Translations under genes and position numbers: made by a program | Assembly: GCF_910594985.1 (NCBI RefSeq) | Contig: NZ_CAJVCE010000002.1 | Location: 372,001-436,000 of the forward strand | Direction: 5' to 3' | Source of the DNA: Paenibacillus allorhizosphaerae | Lineage (GTDB): Bacteria; Bacillota; Bacilli; Paenibacillales; NBRC-103111 | Length of the DNA: 64,000 nt | The notes under the pieces: generated by a model | The model's input: only the letters and a program-made list of their open reading frames with translations | The model's database searches: none | Told to the model about the DNA's origin: nothing | Part shown: piece by piece, positions 45,949 to 54,550 of the stretch | How the letters are laid out: each line of letters opens with the position of its first letter | How positions within the stretch are numbered: the first letter of the stretch is position 1

Positions 45949-47253
45949 ATGAAGGGAGTTGTTTCGCCTTTGAAGCAAATACATTTCGAACGCGGCACGT
46001 CTCGCAATATACGCGTTCACGTGCTTCCTACCCAGCAGTTCAAAACGTTCGCGATCTCCGTCTATATCGGCTGCCCGCTTGAGGAAGACACCGTGACGGA
46101 AACGGCGCTCATTCCGTTTGTGCTGCGCAGAGGCAGCCAGGCGTATCCCGAGACGAAACGGTTTCGCGAGCAGCTCGACAATTTGTACGGCGCCGGCTTC
46201 GGATTCGATATTTACAAGCGCGGCGATTATCAGATGGTACAGTTCCGGATGGACGTTATCCAGGATGATTTCGTATCCAGCAACGACTCCCTGCTCGAGC
46301 AGGCAATCGAATTTCTCGGTCAGGCGGTAACCCAGCCGGCGCTCGAGGGCGATACGTTCGTCAAGAAGTACGTCGAATCCGAGAAGACGACGCTGCAAAA
46401 ACGGCTCGAAGCGATCGTTAACGATAAAATCCGTTATGCCGCGGAACGTTGTATCGAAGAAATGTGCAGCGAAGAGCCTTACAAGCTGCATCCTTTGGGC
46501 AGGATCGCCGATTTGCAGCAGATCGACGCCGATGGATTGATGGAGCGTTTCCGTCAGTTTCTTCAAAATTCGCCAATCGATATTTATGTGGTAGGCCATA
46601 CGAATTTGCAGCAGGTGCTTCCGCTCATCGACCGTTATTTTCACGTACATAGCGGAACGTCGGCGACATATTCGAGGAAATCGGCGCATCGCCGGGTAGC
46701 GGAAGTCAAAGAAGTCGTGGAACGCATAGACGTGAATCAAGGCAAACTGAACATGGGATTGCGCATCAATACTTCGTACGCCGACGATTCGTACGCGGCT
46801 GCATTAATGTATAACGGCATTCTGGGCGGGTATCCGCACTCGAAATTGTTTACGAATGTGCGCGAGAAAGAAAGTCTGGCGTACTACGCCTCTTCCCGCC
46901 TGGACGGCCACAAGGGCATTTTGACGATTCAGTCGGGCATTGAGATCGGTAATTACGAGAAAGCCGTTACGATCATCAAGCAACAGTTGCAAGCGATGAG
47001 GGACGGTCACATCAGCGACACCGAGCTGCAGCAGACGAAGGCGATGATTACGAGCCATCTGCGCGAGCTTCAGGATTCGGCATTTGAACTGATCGCCTTC
47101 GATTTCAACAATATTTTGTCGGGAGCAAGCCGCACCGTTCCTGCGCTTATAGAAGCGGTCGAAGCGATTGACAAAAACCTTATTCAGGAGATGGCCGCGC
47201 AAGTGGAACTCGATACCGTATATTTTTTACGAGATAAAAAGGGGGAAGTCTAA
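45949..47253 (+). CDS. ymfF: EF-P 5-aminopentanol modification-associated protein YmfF (non-catalytic M16)
   Basis: A 434-residue M16 peptidase-fold protein that lacks the HxxEH zinc motif: the place is occupied by TETALIPFVLRRGSQ. It therefore resembles the regulatory, non-catalytic half of heterodimeric M16 proteases, with YmfH downstream as the catalytic partner. In B. subtilis the ymf genes have been linked to the 5-aminopentanol modification of elongation factor P. The R/Y-pair region REKESLAYYASSRLDG is present in the C-terminal half. ATG 45949 has a modest AAGGAAGG site. The next gene starts directly at its stop. Confidence 0.9.
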   Translation: MKGVVSPLKQIHFERGTSRNIRVHVLPTQQFKTFAISVYIGCPLEEDTVTETALIPFVLRRGSQAYPETKRFREQLDNLYGAGFGFDIYKRGDYQMVQFRMDVIQDDFVSSNDSLLEQAIEFLGQAVTQPALEGDTFVKKYVESEKTTLQKRLEAIVNDKIRYAAERCIEEMCSEEPYKLHPLGRIADLQQIDADGLMERFRQFLQNSPIDIYVVGHTNLQQVLPLIDRYFHVHSGTSATYSRKSAHRRVAEVKEVVERIDVNQGKLNMGLRINTSYADDSYAAALMYNGILGGYPHSKLFTNVREKESLAYYASSRLDGHKGILTIQSGIEIGNYEKAVTIIKQQLQAMRDGHISDTELQQTKAMITSHLRELQDSAFELIAFDFNNILSGASRTVPALIEAVEAIDKNLIQEMAAQVELDTVYFLRDKKGEV

Positions 47254-48540
47254 ATGGAAGTCATCCCTTATCCTCATGTACGGGAGACGCTCTATACGGA
47301 GCAGCTTCCCAACGGGCTCACTGTCGTGATATTGCCGAAAGAAGGCTTTCAAAAAACATACGCAACATTCACGACCAAATACGGCTCGATCGACAATACA
47401 TTTCAAGTAGAAGGCGGAGAGAAGCAGCACGTACCGGACGGTATCGCCCATTTTCTGGAGCATAAAATGTTCGAAGAACCGACGGGCGACATCTTTTCGG
47501 TATTTGCCGCGCAGGGCGCTTCGGCGAACGCCTTTACAAGCTTTGACCGCACCGCCTATTTATTTTCCGCTACCGGACAAATCAAAGAAAATTTAACGAC
47601 TCTGATTAATTTCGTTCAAAATCCTTACTTCACCGATGCGAACGTAGAGAAGGAAAAAGGGATTATCGGGCAGGAAATCAAAATGTACGAAGATAATCCC
47701 GACTGGAGATCGTATTTCGGATTGATCGAAACGATGTATCATAAGCATCCGGTGCATATCGACATTGCGGGTACGATCGAATCGATATCGAAAATTACGA
47801 AGGAAATGCTTTACGATTGCTACCATACGTTTTACCATCCGAGCAATATGATCCTGTTCGTCGTCGGCGGAGTCAATCCCGAGGAAATCATGGAGCTCAT
47901 TCGGGCGAATCAGAATGGTAAATCGTACGACGCGCAAGGAAAAATTCATCGTTACTTTGAGGACGAACCGGCGACCGTCAACGCGCCCAAGAAGGTCACC
48001 GTGCTGCCTGTATCGCTGCCCAAATGCTTGTTCGGCTGCAAAGAGCCGGACCAGCCGCTGCGCGGAAAAGAGATGCTGAAGCGGGAGCTTGCGATGAAAG
48101 TGCTGCTGGATCTGCTGCTCAGCCCCAGTTCGGCCATCTATCAAAAGCTGTATGACGAACAGCTGATTTCCGATAACTTCGGTTCGGAATACAATATTGC
48201 CGAAGGTTACGCATTCTCCGTATTCGGAGGGGATACGAAAGATCCGGACCGGATGATTTCGATGGTGCAGGAGGAGATCGATAAAGTCAAAGCGTCTGGC
48301 GTGAACGCGGCGGATTTTGAGCGCAGCAAGAAAAAGAAAATCGGCGCCTTTTTGCGGCTGTTGAACTCGCCTGAGGCGATCGCGAACCAGTTTACGCAGT
48401 ATCGGTTTAAAGCGATCGACTTGTTCGATATTCTTCCAGTATATGAGAGCTTGACGATTGAGGACGTGAACGGGTTGTTGAAACAACATTTTAACTGGAA
48501 TCAGATGGCGATCTCGCTTGTGATGAGTGAGGCCAAGTGA
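47254..48540 (+). CDS. ymfH: EF-P 5-aminopentanol modification-associated M16 peptidase YmfH
   Basis: A 428-residue M16 metallopeptidase with an intact zinc motif HFLEHKMFEEP (about residues 69-79) and the downstream Glu in EKEKGIIGQEIKMYEDNP. It pairs with the non-catalytic YmfF immediately upstream; the two probably form one heterodimeric protease whose substrate is not known. AAAAAGGGGGAAGTC lies at the ymfF end before ATG 47254. It overlaps ymfI by GTGA, so all three are coupled. Confidence 0.92.
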   Translation: MEVIPYPHVRETLYTEQLPNGLTVVILPKEGFQKTYATFTTKYGSIDNTFQVEGGEKQHVPDGIAHFLEHKMFEEPTGDIFSVFAAQGASANAFTSFDRTAYLFSATGQIKENLTTLINFVQNPYFTDANVEKEKGIIGQEIKMYEDNPDWRSYFGLIETMYHKHPVHIDIAGTIESISKITKEMLYDCYHTFYHPSNMILFVVGGVNPEEIMELIRANQNGKSYDAQGKIHRYFEDEPATVNAPKKVTVLPVSLPKCLFGCKEPDQPLRGKEMLKRELAMKVLLDLLLSPSSAIYQKLYDEQLISDNFGSEYNIAEGYAFSVFGGDTKDPDRMISMVQEEIDKVKASGVNAADFERSKKKKIGAFLRLLNSPEAIANQFTQYRFKAIDLFDILPVYESLTIEDVNGLLKQHFNWNQMAISLVMSEAK

Positions 48541-49295
48541 CGAATCATCATAAACCGTTTATTGAACAAACGGTATTGATAACGGGGGCGAGCCGCGGCA
48601 TTGGCGCTGCGATCGCCCAACGTTTTTCTTCAGTCGGTATGAATATTATCATCCATTATTTGCAGTCGCACGAAGCGGCCAACGAAATCGCCCGCAGCTG
48701 CATGAAGCAGGGCTCGCGCGTATTGACCGTTACCGCCGATCTACGTTCGAAGGAGCAAATCGAACGCATGCGCGAGAAGCTCGAAGCTCATCAGATGCTG
48801 CCCGATATATTGGTCAATAACGCGGGTATCGCTCATTACGGCTTGCTGTCCGATACATCCGAAGAGCAGTGGGACGAGCTGATGAACATAAATTTGAAGG
48901 GCACGTTCCTGACGACGCAGCAGTTCATGAAGCCGATGATTTCTCAAAAATACGGCCGCATCATCAACGTTTCGTCGATTTGGGGCATTTCCGGCGCATC
49001 GTGTGAGGTCGCTTATTCCACGGCCAAGGGAGGCATCAACGCTTTCACCAAAGCGCTGGCCAAAGAACTTGCGCCTTCGGGTGTCACGGTGAATGCGGTG
49101 GCGCCGGGGGTTGTGGATACGGAGATGATGTCCGGGTTTGACGCACAGGAGAAAGCGGCCATCGAGAGCGATATCCCGCTCGGCCGATTCGCCCAGCCCG
49201 ACGAAATCGCTTCGCTCGTTTATTTCCTCGCTTTGCCGGAATCGGGTTATATGACCGGCCAAATTATAAGCCCGAACGGCGGTTTCTTAACGTAA
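48537..49295 (+). CDS. ymfI: EF-P 5-aminopentanone reductase YmfI (SDR family)
   Basis: A 252-residue short-chain dehydrogenase. The Rossmann motif TGASRGIGAAIA is at about residues 15-26, NNAGIAH at about 96, and the catalytic Ser and YSTAK (about 161-165) are in place. In B. subtilis YmfI reduces the 5-aminopentanone group on EF-P to 5-aminopentanol, which supports translation of proline runs and swarming. The GTG start at 48537 overlaps the ymfH TGA. FabG-like activity cannot be excluded from sequence, but the context favours YmfI. EF-P itself is not in this window. Confidence 0.9.
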   Translation: MTNHHKPFIEQTVLITGASRGIGAAIAQRFSSVGMNIIIHYLQSHEAANEIARSCMKQGSRVLTVTADLRSKEQIERMREKLEAHQMLPDILVNNAGIAHYGLLSDTSEEQWDELMNINLKGTFLTTQQFMKPMISQKYGRIINVSSIWGISGASCEVAYSTAKGGINAFTKALAKELAPSGVTVNAVAPGVVDTEMMSGFDAQEKAAIESDIPLGRFAQPDEIASLVYFLALPESGYMTGQIISPNGGFLT

Positions 49296-49481
49296 ATGCG
49301 TCAGCATCCCATTTTAACGATGGCAGCAATTACAGTGATCGCACCGAAGCCGGTCTATGTCCATGCAGAATAAATTCAGCTCCTTTAGCGAACATTAACT
49401 TTGTAACGACCACTCATTCTCGCGTTGTGCGCCAAGCGTAACCGGGAGGCAGTGATCAACAAACAAAAGGAGGAATCGAGC

Positions 49482-49736
49482 ATGGCCACAGTGCTGAAAG
49501 TATTCGATCGCTGGAAAGAATTTTTGGGTGAGCGCGTGACGCAAGCGGAAAAAGCGGGGATGACGGATGAAACGATCTCCAATCTTGCTTTTCAGATCGG
49601 TGAGTTTTTATCCGATAAAATAGACCCGGAAAACAAGGAAGAGCGCGTTCTCAAAGAACTGTGGGATGTATGCGACGAACAGGAACGCAAAGTGCTGGCG
49701 AAAGCGATGGTCAAGCTGGCCAAAGCAAACGCCTAA
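49482..49736 (+). CDS. ymfJ: DUF3243 protein YmfJ
   Basis: An 84-residue, all-helical, highly charged protein of the DUF3243 family, with WKEFLGERVTQAEKAGMTDETI and IGEFLSDKIDPENKEERVLKELW. Function unknown; it follows ymfI in Bacillus as well. ATG 49482 has AAAGGAGG about 9 nt upstream, better than any earlier start in the frame. The 186 nt before it contain no clear promoter. A terminator follows. Confidence 0.9.
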   Translation: MATVLKVFDRWKEFLGERVTQAEKAGMTDETISNLAFQIGEFLSDKIDPENKEERVLKELWDVCDEQERKVLAKAMVKLAKANA

Positions 49737-49753
49737 CTCATACGCCATTATTT

Positions 49754-49780
49754 AAAGCCTCCTTCAAGGGAGGCTTTTCC
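49754..49780 (+). terminator. Terminator after ymfJ
   Basis: AAAGCCTCC (49754-49762) pairs with GGAGGCTTT (49769-49777), followed by TCCTT. It ends the ymfFHIJ unit. Confidence 0.8.
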
Positions 49781-49844
49781 TTACGATTTCTGCTATAATA
49801 AAATGACATTTTGTCTACTAGCGGAAAGAGGTAGGAAAAGATTC

Positions 49845-50681
49845 ATGAGATTGGCAAAAACAATCATTGTCTGCATATGTATCATAGTAACGCTTGCGGC
49901 GTGCGGCAAAAATATTCCCGCAATCGATCCGCAGCTGCTTCAAAGCAAGTCTTCGGTGTTGTTTATAACCGGGCCTGCTTTCCCGGAGGCGTCGAAAAAC
50001 AAGCTGAACGGAGCGCTTGTGAACTGGAGGGATACGAATCATATCGCCTTCGAATGGATGAGCGATACGAGCGAATTATCGGAACAGCAGTGGAATAAAA
50101 TCAAGTCCGTTTCGTACGATTACATAGTGGTAGCCGGCCATTCGTTGATAGAGAGCATATTGCCGACGGCGCAGCAAATCACGAGCAGAAAATGGATTAT
50201 GCTTGACGATCAACCGGTTCAGGAGGCGACAGAGGTTCAATCGGACCATATTATGCTGAAGCAAGTGCCGCAAGCGCGGCTGCACGCCGAGTGGGACGTA
50301 TGGGTGCGACAGCAGCTCGTTTCCGGCCGCACGATTGAATGGGTTACCCAATCGACGAAGCCGATCCCTTCGGACTGGGCACCGTCGGAAGAAGCCGAGT
50401 ACATAACGCTGACGGATGCGGAAGGCTGGTATCCTCAGTTTCAATTTCAGGCGCGGCAGCATGGTGCGAATTGGATCGTCACGTACGTTACGCTGGATCA
50501 GTCGGTTATGAATCGATTGAAAAATTTGTCGATTCCGATCGTAAATATGGCCGCAACCGGCATTGAGCAGCAGTGGGACGCCATCTTGTCAGGATTGTTC
50601 GATATGATGCAAAATAAAAGCTGGAAGCCCGGCTCTCAGCCTTATGCGGACAGTGAAGTGAAGATCGTAAAGAATTTGTAA
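49845..50681 (+). CDS. Lipoprotein of unknown function, periplasmic-binding-protein-like
   Basis: A 278-residue predicted lipoprotein: residues 1-20 are a hydrophobic signal ending in the lipobox LAAC, with the lipidated Cys at 20. The mature part has alternating strand-helix segments such as SSVLFITGPAF, YDYIVVAGHSLIESILP and GANWIVTYVTLD, faintly reminiscent of BMP-type sugar/nucleoside binding proteins. No transporter genes are adjacent. The rest is not recognised. ATG 49845 has GAGGTAGG upstream, and a TATAAT at 49794-49799 without a good -35 may be its promoter. No close Bacillus counterpart is known to me at this position. Confidence 0.75.
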   Translation: MRLAKTIIVCICIIVTLAACGKNIPAIDPQLLQSKSSVLFITGPAFPEASKNKLNGALVNWRDTNHIAFEWMSDTSELSEQQWNKIKSVSYDYIVVAGHSLIESILPTAQQITSRKWIMLDDQPVQEATEVQSDHIMLKQVPQARLHAEWDVWVRQQLVSGRTIEWVTQSTKPIPSDWAPSEEAEYITLTDAEGWYPQFQFQARQHGANWIVTYVTLDQSVMNRLKNLSIPIVNMAATGIEQQWDAILSGLFDMMQNKSWKPGSQPYADSEVKIVKNL

Positions 50682-50698
50682 CTTTATTTCACGGTCAG

Positions 50699-50727
50699 GG
50701 AGGAATTTGGCGAATATTGTAGAATAT
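50699..50727 (+). promoter_or_regulatory. Sigma-H-type promoter candidate of ymfK
   Basis: GGAGGAATT (50699-50707), an 11-bp spacer and GTAGAATAT (50719-50727) match the sigma-H consensus RnAGGAwww / RnnGAATww at every defined position. The -35 also looks like a ribosome binding site, so coincidence must be considered, but no sensible gene starts just after it. Confidence 0.55.
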
Positions 50728-50768
50728 TTTTGTAACAACTGACAAAATTAGAACGGAGACTTGGTTAA

Positions 50769-51560
50769 ATGACGCTAGAAGTAAACAACTACACGAATGA
50801 AATGAAACAATGGTATATGGAATACCGTATTCATAAAAACCGTCCCGGCCTGCTCGGCGATATCGCTTCGCTGATGGGGATGCTCGATATCAACATCGTG
50901 ACGATCAACGGAGTGGAAGATCGCACCCGCGGACTGCTTCTGCAAACGAATGATGAAGAAAAAATTGAACTTATGGGTAAAATGTTGAAAAAGGTGGATA
51001 ATATAACTATAACGGCCTTAAGACCTCCAAAACTTGTCGATATTTTGGCGGTTCGACACGGCCGCTATATCGAACGGGATTCGGACGACCGGAAGACGTT
51101 CCGTTTTACACGCGACGAATTAGGTCTGCTAGTCGATTTTTTGGGCGAGCTGTTCAAGAAAGAGGGCAATCGCGTCGTAGGGTTACGAGGCATGCCGCGC
51201 GTCGGGAAAACCGAATCGATTATTGCCGGCAGCGTCTGCTCGAACAAACGTTGGACTTTCGTTTCTTCCACACTGCTTCGGCAAACCGTGCGCAGCCAGC
51301 TTTCCGAGGATGAGATGAGTCCGAACAATGTGTTCATTATCGATGGGATTGTTTCGACGCTTCGTTCCAACGAAAAGCATTACGCGCTGCTTCAGGAAAT
51401 TATGGCCATGCCGTCGACCAAAGTGATTGAGCATCCGGATATTTTTATTCGTGAATCCCAGTACACGTACGATCATTTCGATTGCATTGTGGAACTGCGC
51501 AATACGCCGGACGAAGAAATTACGTACGAATCGTTCACAAGCGGATTTGACGATTATTAA
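50769..51560 (+). CDS. ymfK: DUF3388 protein YmfK with ACT-like domain
   Basis: A 263-residue soluble protein of the YmfK/DUF3388 family, function unknown. Residues ~15-80 have an ACT-like pattern (YRIHKNRPGLLGDIASLMGMLDINIVTI), which often binds small ligands. Residues ~140-150 (GMPRVGKTES) look like a phosphate-binding loop, and NVFIIDGIVS (about 185) could be the acidic Walker B-like strand, suggesting ligand-controlled nucleotide binding. The gene stands alone behind a sigma-H-like promoter, about 54 nt before the rodZ unit. Identification of the family is firm; the domain reading is inference. Confidence 0.85.
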   Translation: MTLEVNNYTNEMKQWYMEYRIHKNRPGLLGDIASLMGMLDINIVTINGVEDRTRGLLLQTNDEEKIELMGKMLKKVDNITITALRPPKLVDILAVRHGRYIERDSDDRKTFRFTRDELGLLVDFLGELFKKEGNRVVGLRGMPRVGKTESIIAGSVCSNKRWTFVSSTLLRQTVRSQLSEDEMSPNNVFIIDGIVSTLRSNEKHYALLQEIMAMPSTKVIEHPDIFIRESQYTYDHFDCIVELRNTPDEEITYESFTSGFDDY

Positions 51561-51623
51561 GATTGAAGCGGATTTCACATCCGCTAACGATAGTTCCCAA
51601 TTGACCGGGAAGGGGTGAAAGAC

Positions 51624-52487
51624 GTGTCCGACCTTGGACAGCTGCTTAGAAAAGCCAGGATGGAAAAGAAGATTTCACTGGACGATTTGCAAGAAACAAC
51701 GAAAATCCGTAAGCGGTATTTGGAAGCGATAGAAGAAGGCGATTACAAAATCATGCCGGGCAACTTCTATGTCCGCGCTTTTATTAAGAGCTACGCCGAG
51801 GCGGTGGGTCTCGATCCGAACGAAGTGCTCCGCTTGTACCAGAACGTGATCCCATCGCCGGAGCCCGAGCATATAGAGCCGATCCGCTCTAAACGAACGA
51901 CCCGCAACACGGAACGCATCGGGAAATGGGCATCGAATGTGATGATGATTTCTTTCGTCGTGTTGATCCTTGGGATCATCTACTACTACATTAATCAAAA
52001 TTATGTAGGCGGCGCGGCGAACGACGCGCAACAAGAGCAATCAAAGAAGCTGACGGAAAAAGTGGAGCCTTCCGCACCTGCGCCCCAAACCGGGGGAGGA
52101 GGCTCCGGGACCGCCGCGCTGGCCGAGAACAAGCCGCCGGAGAAGCCGCCGGAAACACCTCCGCCGCCGGCAACGGAAGTGAAGCTGGTGAAGAGCGACC
52201 GGGGCACCGATTATTACACGGTATCCAATGCGAAGAAACTGAAGATCGAAATGAATATAAGCGGCGACGCCTGCTGGATTCAGCTCGATTCCCTCGGCGC
52301 CAACCGGCAAATGGTGGAGCAGGGTACGTTTCAGAACGGAAATACGAAGACGTGGGAACTGGACAACGCGGCTTACATGATTTTCGGTAAGGCGAATGCG
52401 GTTGACCTCACCATTAACGGAACTCCGGTGATTGTCGGCGACGCGGCGAACGTCAAGAAGCTGCAAATTGAGTTCGCGCAGCTGTAA
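51624..52487 (+). CDS. rodZ: RodZ-like cell-shape protein (YmfM)
   Basis: A 287-residue bitopic membrane protein. The cytoplasmic N-terminus has a helix-turn-helix of the Xre type (LGQLLRKARMEKKISLDDLQ, then KIRKRYLEAIEEGDY), which in RodZ binds MreB and is not used as a classical DNA-binding domain. One span follows at about residues 108-130 (MMISFVVLILGIIYYYI), then a Pro/Gly-rich extracellular linker and a C-terminal DUF4115 beta domain. RodZ links the cytoskeleton to wall elongation. GTG 51624 is chosen since GGGAAGGGG fits it and abuts GTG 51615. Confidence 0.9.
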   Translation: MSDLGQLLRKARMEKKISLDDLQETTKIRKRYLEAIEEGDYKIMPGNFYVRAFIKSYAEAVGLDPNEVLRLYQNVIPSPEPEHIEPIRSKRTTRNTERIGKWASNVMMISFVVLILGIIYYYINQNYVGGAANDAQQEQSKKLTEKVEPSAPAPQTGGGGSGTAALAENKPPEKPPETPPPPATEVKLVKSDRGTDYYTVSNAKKLKIEMNISGDACWIQLDSLGANRQMVEQGTFQNGNTKTWELDNAAYMIFGKANAVDLTINGTPVIVGDAANVKKLQIEFAQL

Positions 52488-52496
52488 TATCGGAGA

Positions 52497-52531
52497 AGAC
52501 ACGAGGCTTTGTGCTGGCGTGTCTTTTTTTG
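52497..52531 (+). terminator. Terminator after rodZ
   Basis: AGACACG (52497-52503) pairs with CGTGTCT (52518-52524), followed by seven T. It overlaps the promoter of the next gene. Confidence 0.85.
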
Positions 52532-52538
52532 TTATAAT
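52509..52538 (+). promoter_or_regulatory. Sigma-A promoter of yajQ, overlapping the rodZ terminator
   Basis: TTGTGC (52509-52514), an 18-bp spacer and a perfect TATAAT (52533-52538). The -35 lies in the loop of the rodZ terminator and the spacer contains its T run. Confidence 0.6.
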
Positions 52539-52591
52539 GTTTGGAAAGGATTAACTTTCTGAAACTTTTGTTGCTATGAAAGGGGAACCGT

Positions 52592-53083
52592 ATGAGCAGT
52601 GAAAATTCATTTGACATTGTGTCCAAGCTGGATATCCAGGAACTAACCAACGCGATCAATCAGGCTGAGAAAGAGATCGCAACCCGGTTCGACTTCAAAG
52701 GCAGCAAAAGCAGCATCGCGCTGGACAAGGAAGAGCTCGTTGTCGTGTCGGATGACGATTTCAAACTCCAGAACGTGCTAGATATTCTTCAATCGAAAAT
52801 GGCGAAGCGGGGCATTTCCCTTAAAAACCTGGACTACGGCAAGGTGGAGCCCGCCGCGTCGGGAACGGTGCGCCAGCGCATCAAAGTGAAGCAAGGGATT
52901 GACCAGGACAATGCGAAAAAAATCAATATCCTTATCCGTGACTCCAAATTAAAGGTCAAAAGCCAAATTCAAGGCGATGAAATTCGGGTGACCGGAAAGA
53001 GCAAGGATGACCTTCAGCAGGTAATGACCTTGCTGCGCAAAGCGGATTTACCGTTGGAATTGCAGTTCATCAATTTCAGATAA
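52592..53083 (+). CDS. yajQ: YajQ family nucleotide-binding protein
   Basis: A 163-residue YajQ/UPF0234 protein made of two ferredoxin-like domains, starting [34 protein letters not shown], the family signature. Homologues bind RNA/GTP, and one in Xanthomonas binds cyclic di-GMP and acts with a transcription regulator; the role in Firmicutes is not clear. ATG 52592 follows AAAGGGGAACC. It has its own promoter and terminator. Length is normal. Confidence 0.93.
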   Translation: MSSENSFDIVSKLDIQELTNAINQAEKEIATRFDFKGSKSSIALDKEELVVVSDDDFKLQNVLDILQSKMAKRGISLKNLDYGKVEPAASGTVRQRIKVKQGIDQDNAKKINILIRDSKLKVKSQIQGDEIRVTGKSKDDLQQVMTLLRKADLPLELQFINFR

Positions 53084-53099
53084 TGCCAACCAACGGGTA

Positions 53100-53135
53100 G
53101 GCCCTTATGGATGAAACATTTCATAAGGGCTTTCC
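53100..53135 (+). terminator. Terminator after yajQ
   Basis: GCCCTTATG (53101-53109) pairs with CATAAGGGC (53122-53130), with possible extra pairing inside, followed by TTTCC. Confidence 0.7.
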
Positions 53136-53139
53136 GCTT

Positions 53140-53169
53140 TTGACACCCCGAACAGGCTTATATTATACT
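53140..53169 (+). promoter_or_regulatory. Sigma-A promoter of rimO-pgsA
   Basis: A perfect TTGACA (53140-53145), an 18-bp spacer and TATACT (53164-53169). A start near 53176 gives a leader of about 45 nt. This is the best -35 in the window. Confidence 0.8.
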
Positions 53170-53221
53170 TGTAACGAAAAGCACATGCGAAAAAGGTTCA
53201 AAATCGTTTGGAGGATTATAC

Positions 53222-54550
53222 ATGACAGAGAAAGTTAAAGTGGTGACGCTTGGATGTGAGAAGAATCTTGTCGATTCCGAAATCATGTCCGGCCTCGTTC
53301 ATGAGCGCGGCTACACCCTTGTATCGGAAAAAGAAGAGGCAACGATCATTATCGTAAATACGTGCGGATTTATCGACGCTGCGAAAGAAGAGTCGGTAAA
53401 TACGATTCTCGATATGGCGGAACTGAAGCAAACCGCAAATCTCAAAGCCTTGATCGTATCGGGCTGCCTGACGCAGCGGTACAAGGAAGAATTGATGAAA
53501 GAAATGCCGGAAATCGACGGAATCGTCGGAACCGGCGACTTTCACAAAATCAACGATATTATTGATGAGGCGCTGAAAGGCCGCAAACCGGTGCTCGTTG
53601 GAAATCCGGTGTTTAATTACGAGCAGAAGCTGCCGCGGAAGATGGAAACCCCAAGATATACAGCCTACATCAAAATTGCGGAAGGCTGTGATAACGCCTG
53701 TACGTTCTGCAGCATTCCGATTATGCGCGGCAAATTCCGCAGCCGCAGCATGGAGTCAATTTTGGACGAAGTAGGGCAGCTTGCTTCACAGGGCGTGAAA
53801 GAAATCAGCCTGATCGCTCAAGACTCAACGAACTACGGTACGGATTTGTACGACAGCTTCATGCTGCCGACGCTGATGAATAAAGTAAGCGAAGTGCCGG
53901 GCATCGAGTGGGTGCGCTTGCACTATGCTTATCCCGGATTTTTCACGGACGAGTTGATCGATGTCATGGCCAGCAATCCGAAAGTGTGCAAATACGTCGA
54001 TATGCCGCTGCAGCACAGCGAGGACAGTATCCTGAAGCGGATGCGCCGTCCAGGACGTCAGCGCGACGCGCGCGAGTTGATCAAGAAAATCAGGGAGCGA
54101 ATTCCGGGCGTATCGCTGCGCACTTCGATCATCGTCGGATTCCCGGGTGAAACCGAGGAAGATTTCGAGAACTTGAAACAGTTCATCCGCGAAATCGGCT
54201 TTGACCGTCTGGGCGTCTTCACGTATTCCAAGGAAGAGGACACGCCTGCTTCCCGTCTGCCGGATCAAGTGCCTGACGATGTGAAGGAGTTCCGTCAAAA
54301 TATGTTGATGGAAATTCAACGCGAAATTTCGAACGAACGCGGCGGCGAGCGGATCGGGCAAGTGGTCGATGTGCTTATCGAGAAGTACGATGGCCGCAGC
54401 GACGTATATATCGGGCGCTCGCAGTTCGATGCACCGGAGATCGACGGAGAAGTCTTCGTTGGCGGAGCGAAGCTTACGATCGGGGAAATTGCGAAAGTGC
54501 GTATTACGCACTCGTTTGAGTTTGACTTATCCGGGGAGGTTGTCGCATGA
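53222..54550 (+). CDS. rimO: Ribosomal protein S12 methylthiotransferase RimO
   Basis: A 442-residue radical-SAM methylthiotransferase that modifies an Asp of ribosomal protein S12. The N-terminal UPF0004 domain starts VVTLGCEKNLVDSEIMSG; the radical-SAM cluster cysteines are in EGCDNACTFCSIP (Cys 156, 160, 163); a TRAM domain closes the protein. The LGCEKN form and the RGKFRSR motif favour RimO over MiaB or MtaB. As far as I recall B. subtilis lacks rimO, so this is a difference from that model. It overlaps pgsA by ATGA. Confidence 0.92.
   Translation: MTEKVKVVTLGCEKNLVDSEIMSGLVHERGYTLVSEKEEATIIIVNTCGFIDAAKEESVNTILDMAELKQTANLKALIVSGCLTQRYKEELMKEMPEIDGIVGTGDFHKINDIIDEALKGRKPVLVGNPVFNYEQKLPRKMETPRYTAYIKIAEGCDNACTFCSIPIMRGKFRSRSMESILDEVGQLASQGVKEISLIAQDSTNYGTDLYDSFMLPTLMNKVSEVPGIEWVRLHYAYPGFFTDELIDVMASNPKVCKYVDMPLQHSEDSILKRMRRPGRQRDARELIKKIRERIPGVSLRTSIIVGFPGETEEDFENLKQFIREIGFDRLGVFTYSKEEDTPASRLPDQVPDDVKEFRQNMLMEIQREISNERGGERIGQVVDVLIEKYDGRSDVYIGRSQFDAPEIDGEVFVGGAKLTIGEIAKVRITHSFEFDLSGEVVA

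Noticed and set aside
45949-47253. YmfF considered as a broken protease gene.
   Set aside because: The frame is full length and the lack of HxxEH is typical for the non-catalytic partner in M16 pairs, so it is not called a pseudogene.
49296-49373. A 25-codon frame starting directly after the ymfI stop, with a hydrophobic centre.
   Set aside because: No ribosome binding site of its own, no recognisable family, and length within chance; possible coupling to ymfI is not enough support.
51567-51585. Inverted repeat AGCGGAT/ATCCGCT between ymfK and rodZ.
   Set aside because: Stem of only 7 bp without a T run; could be chance, and no further support was seen.
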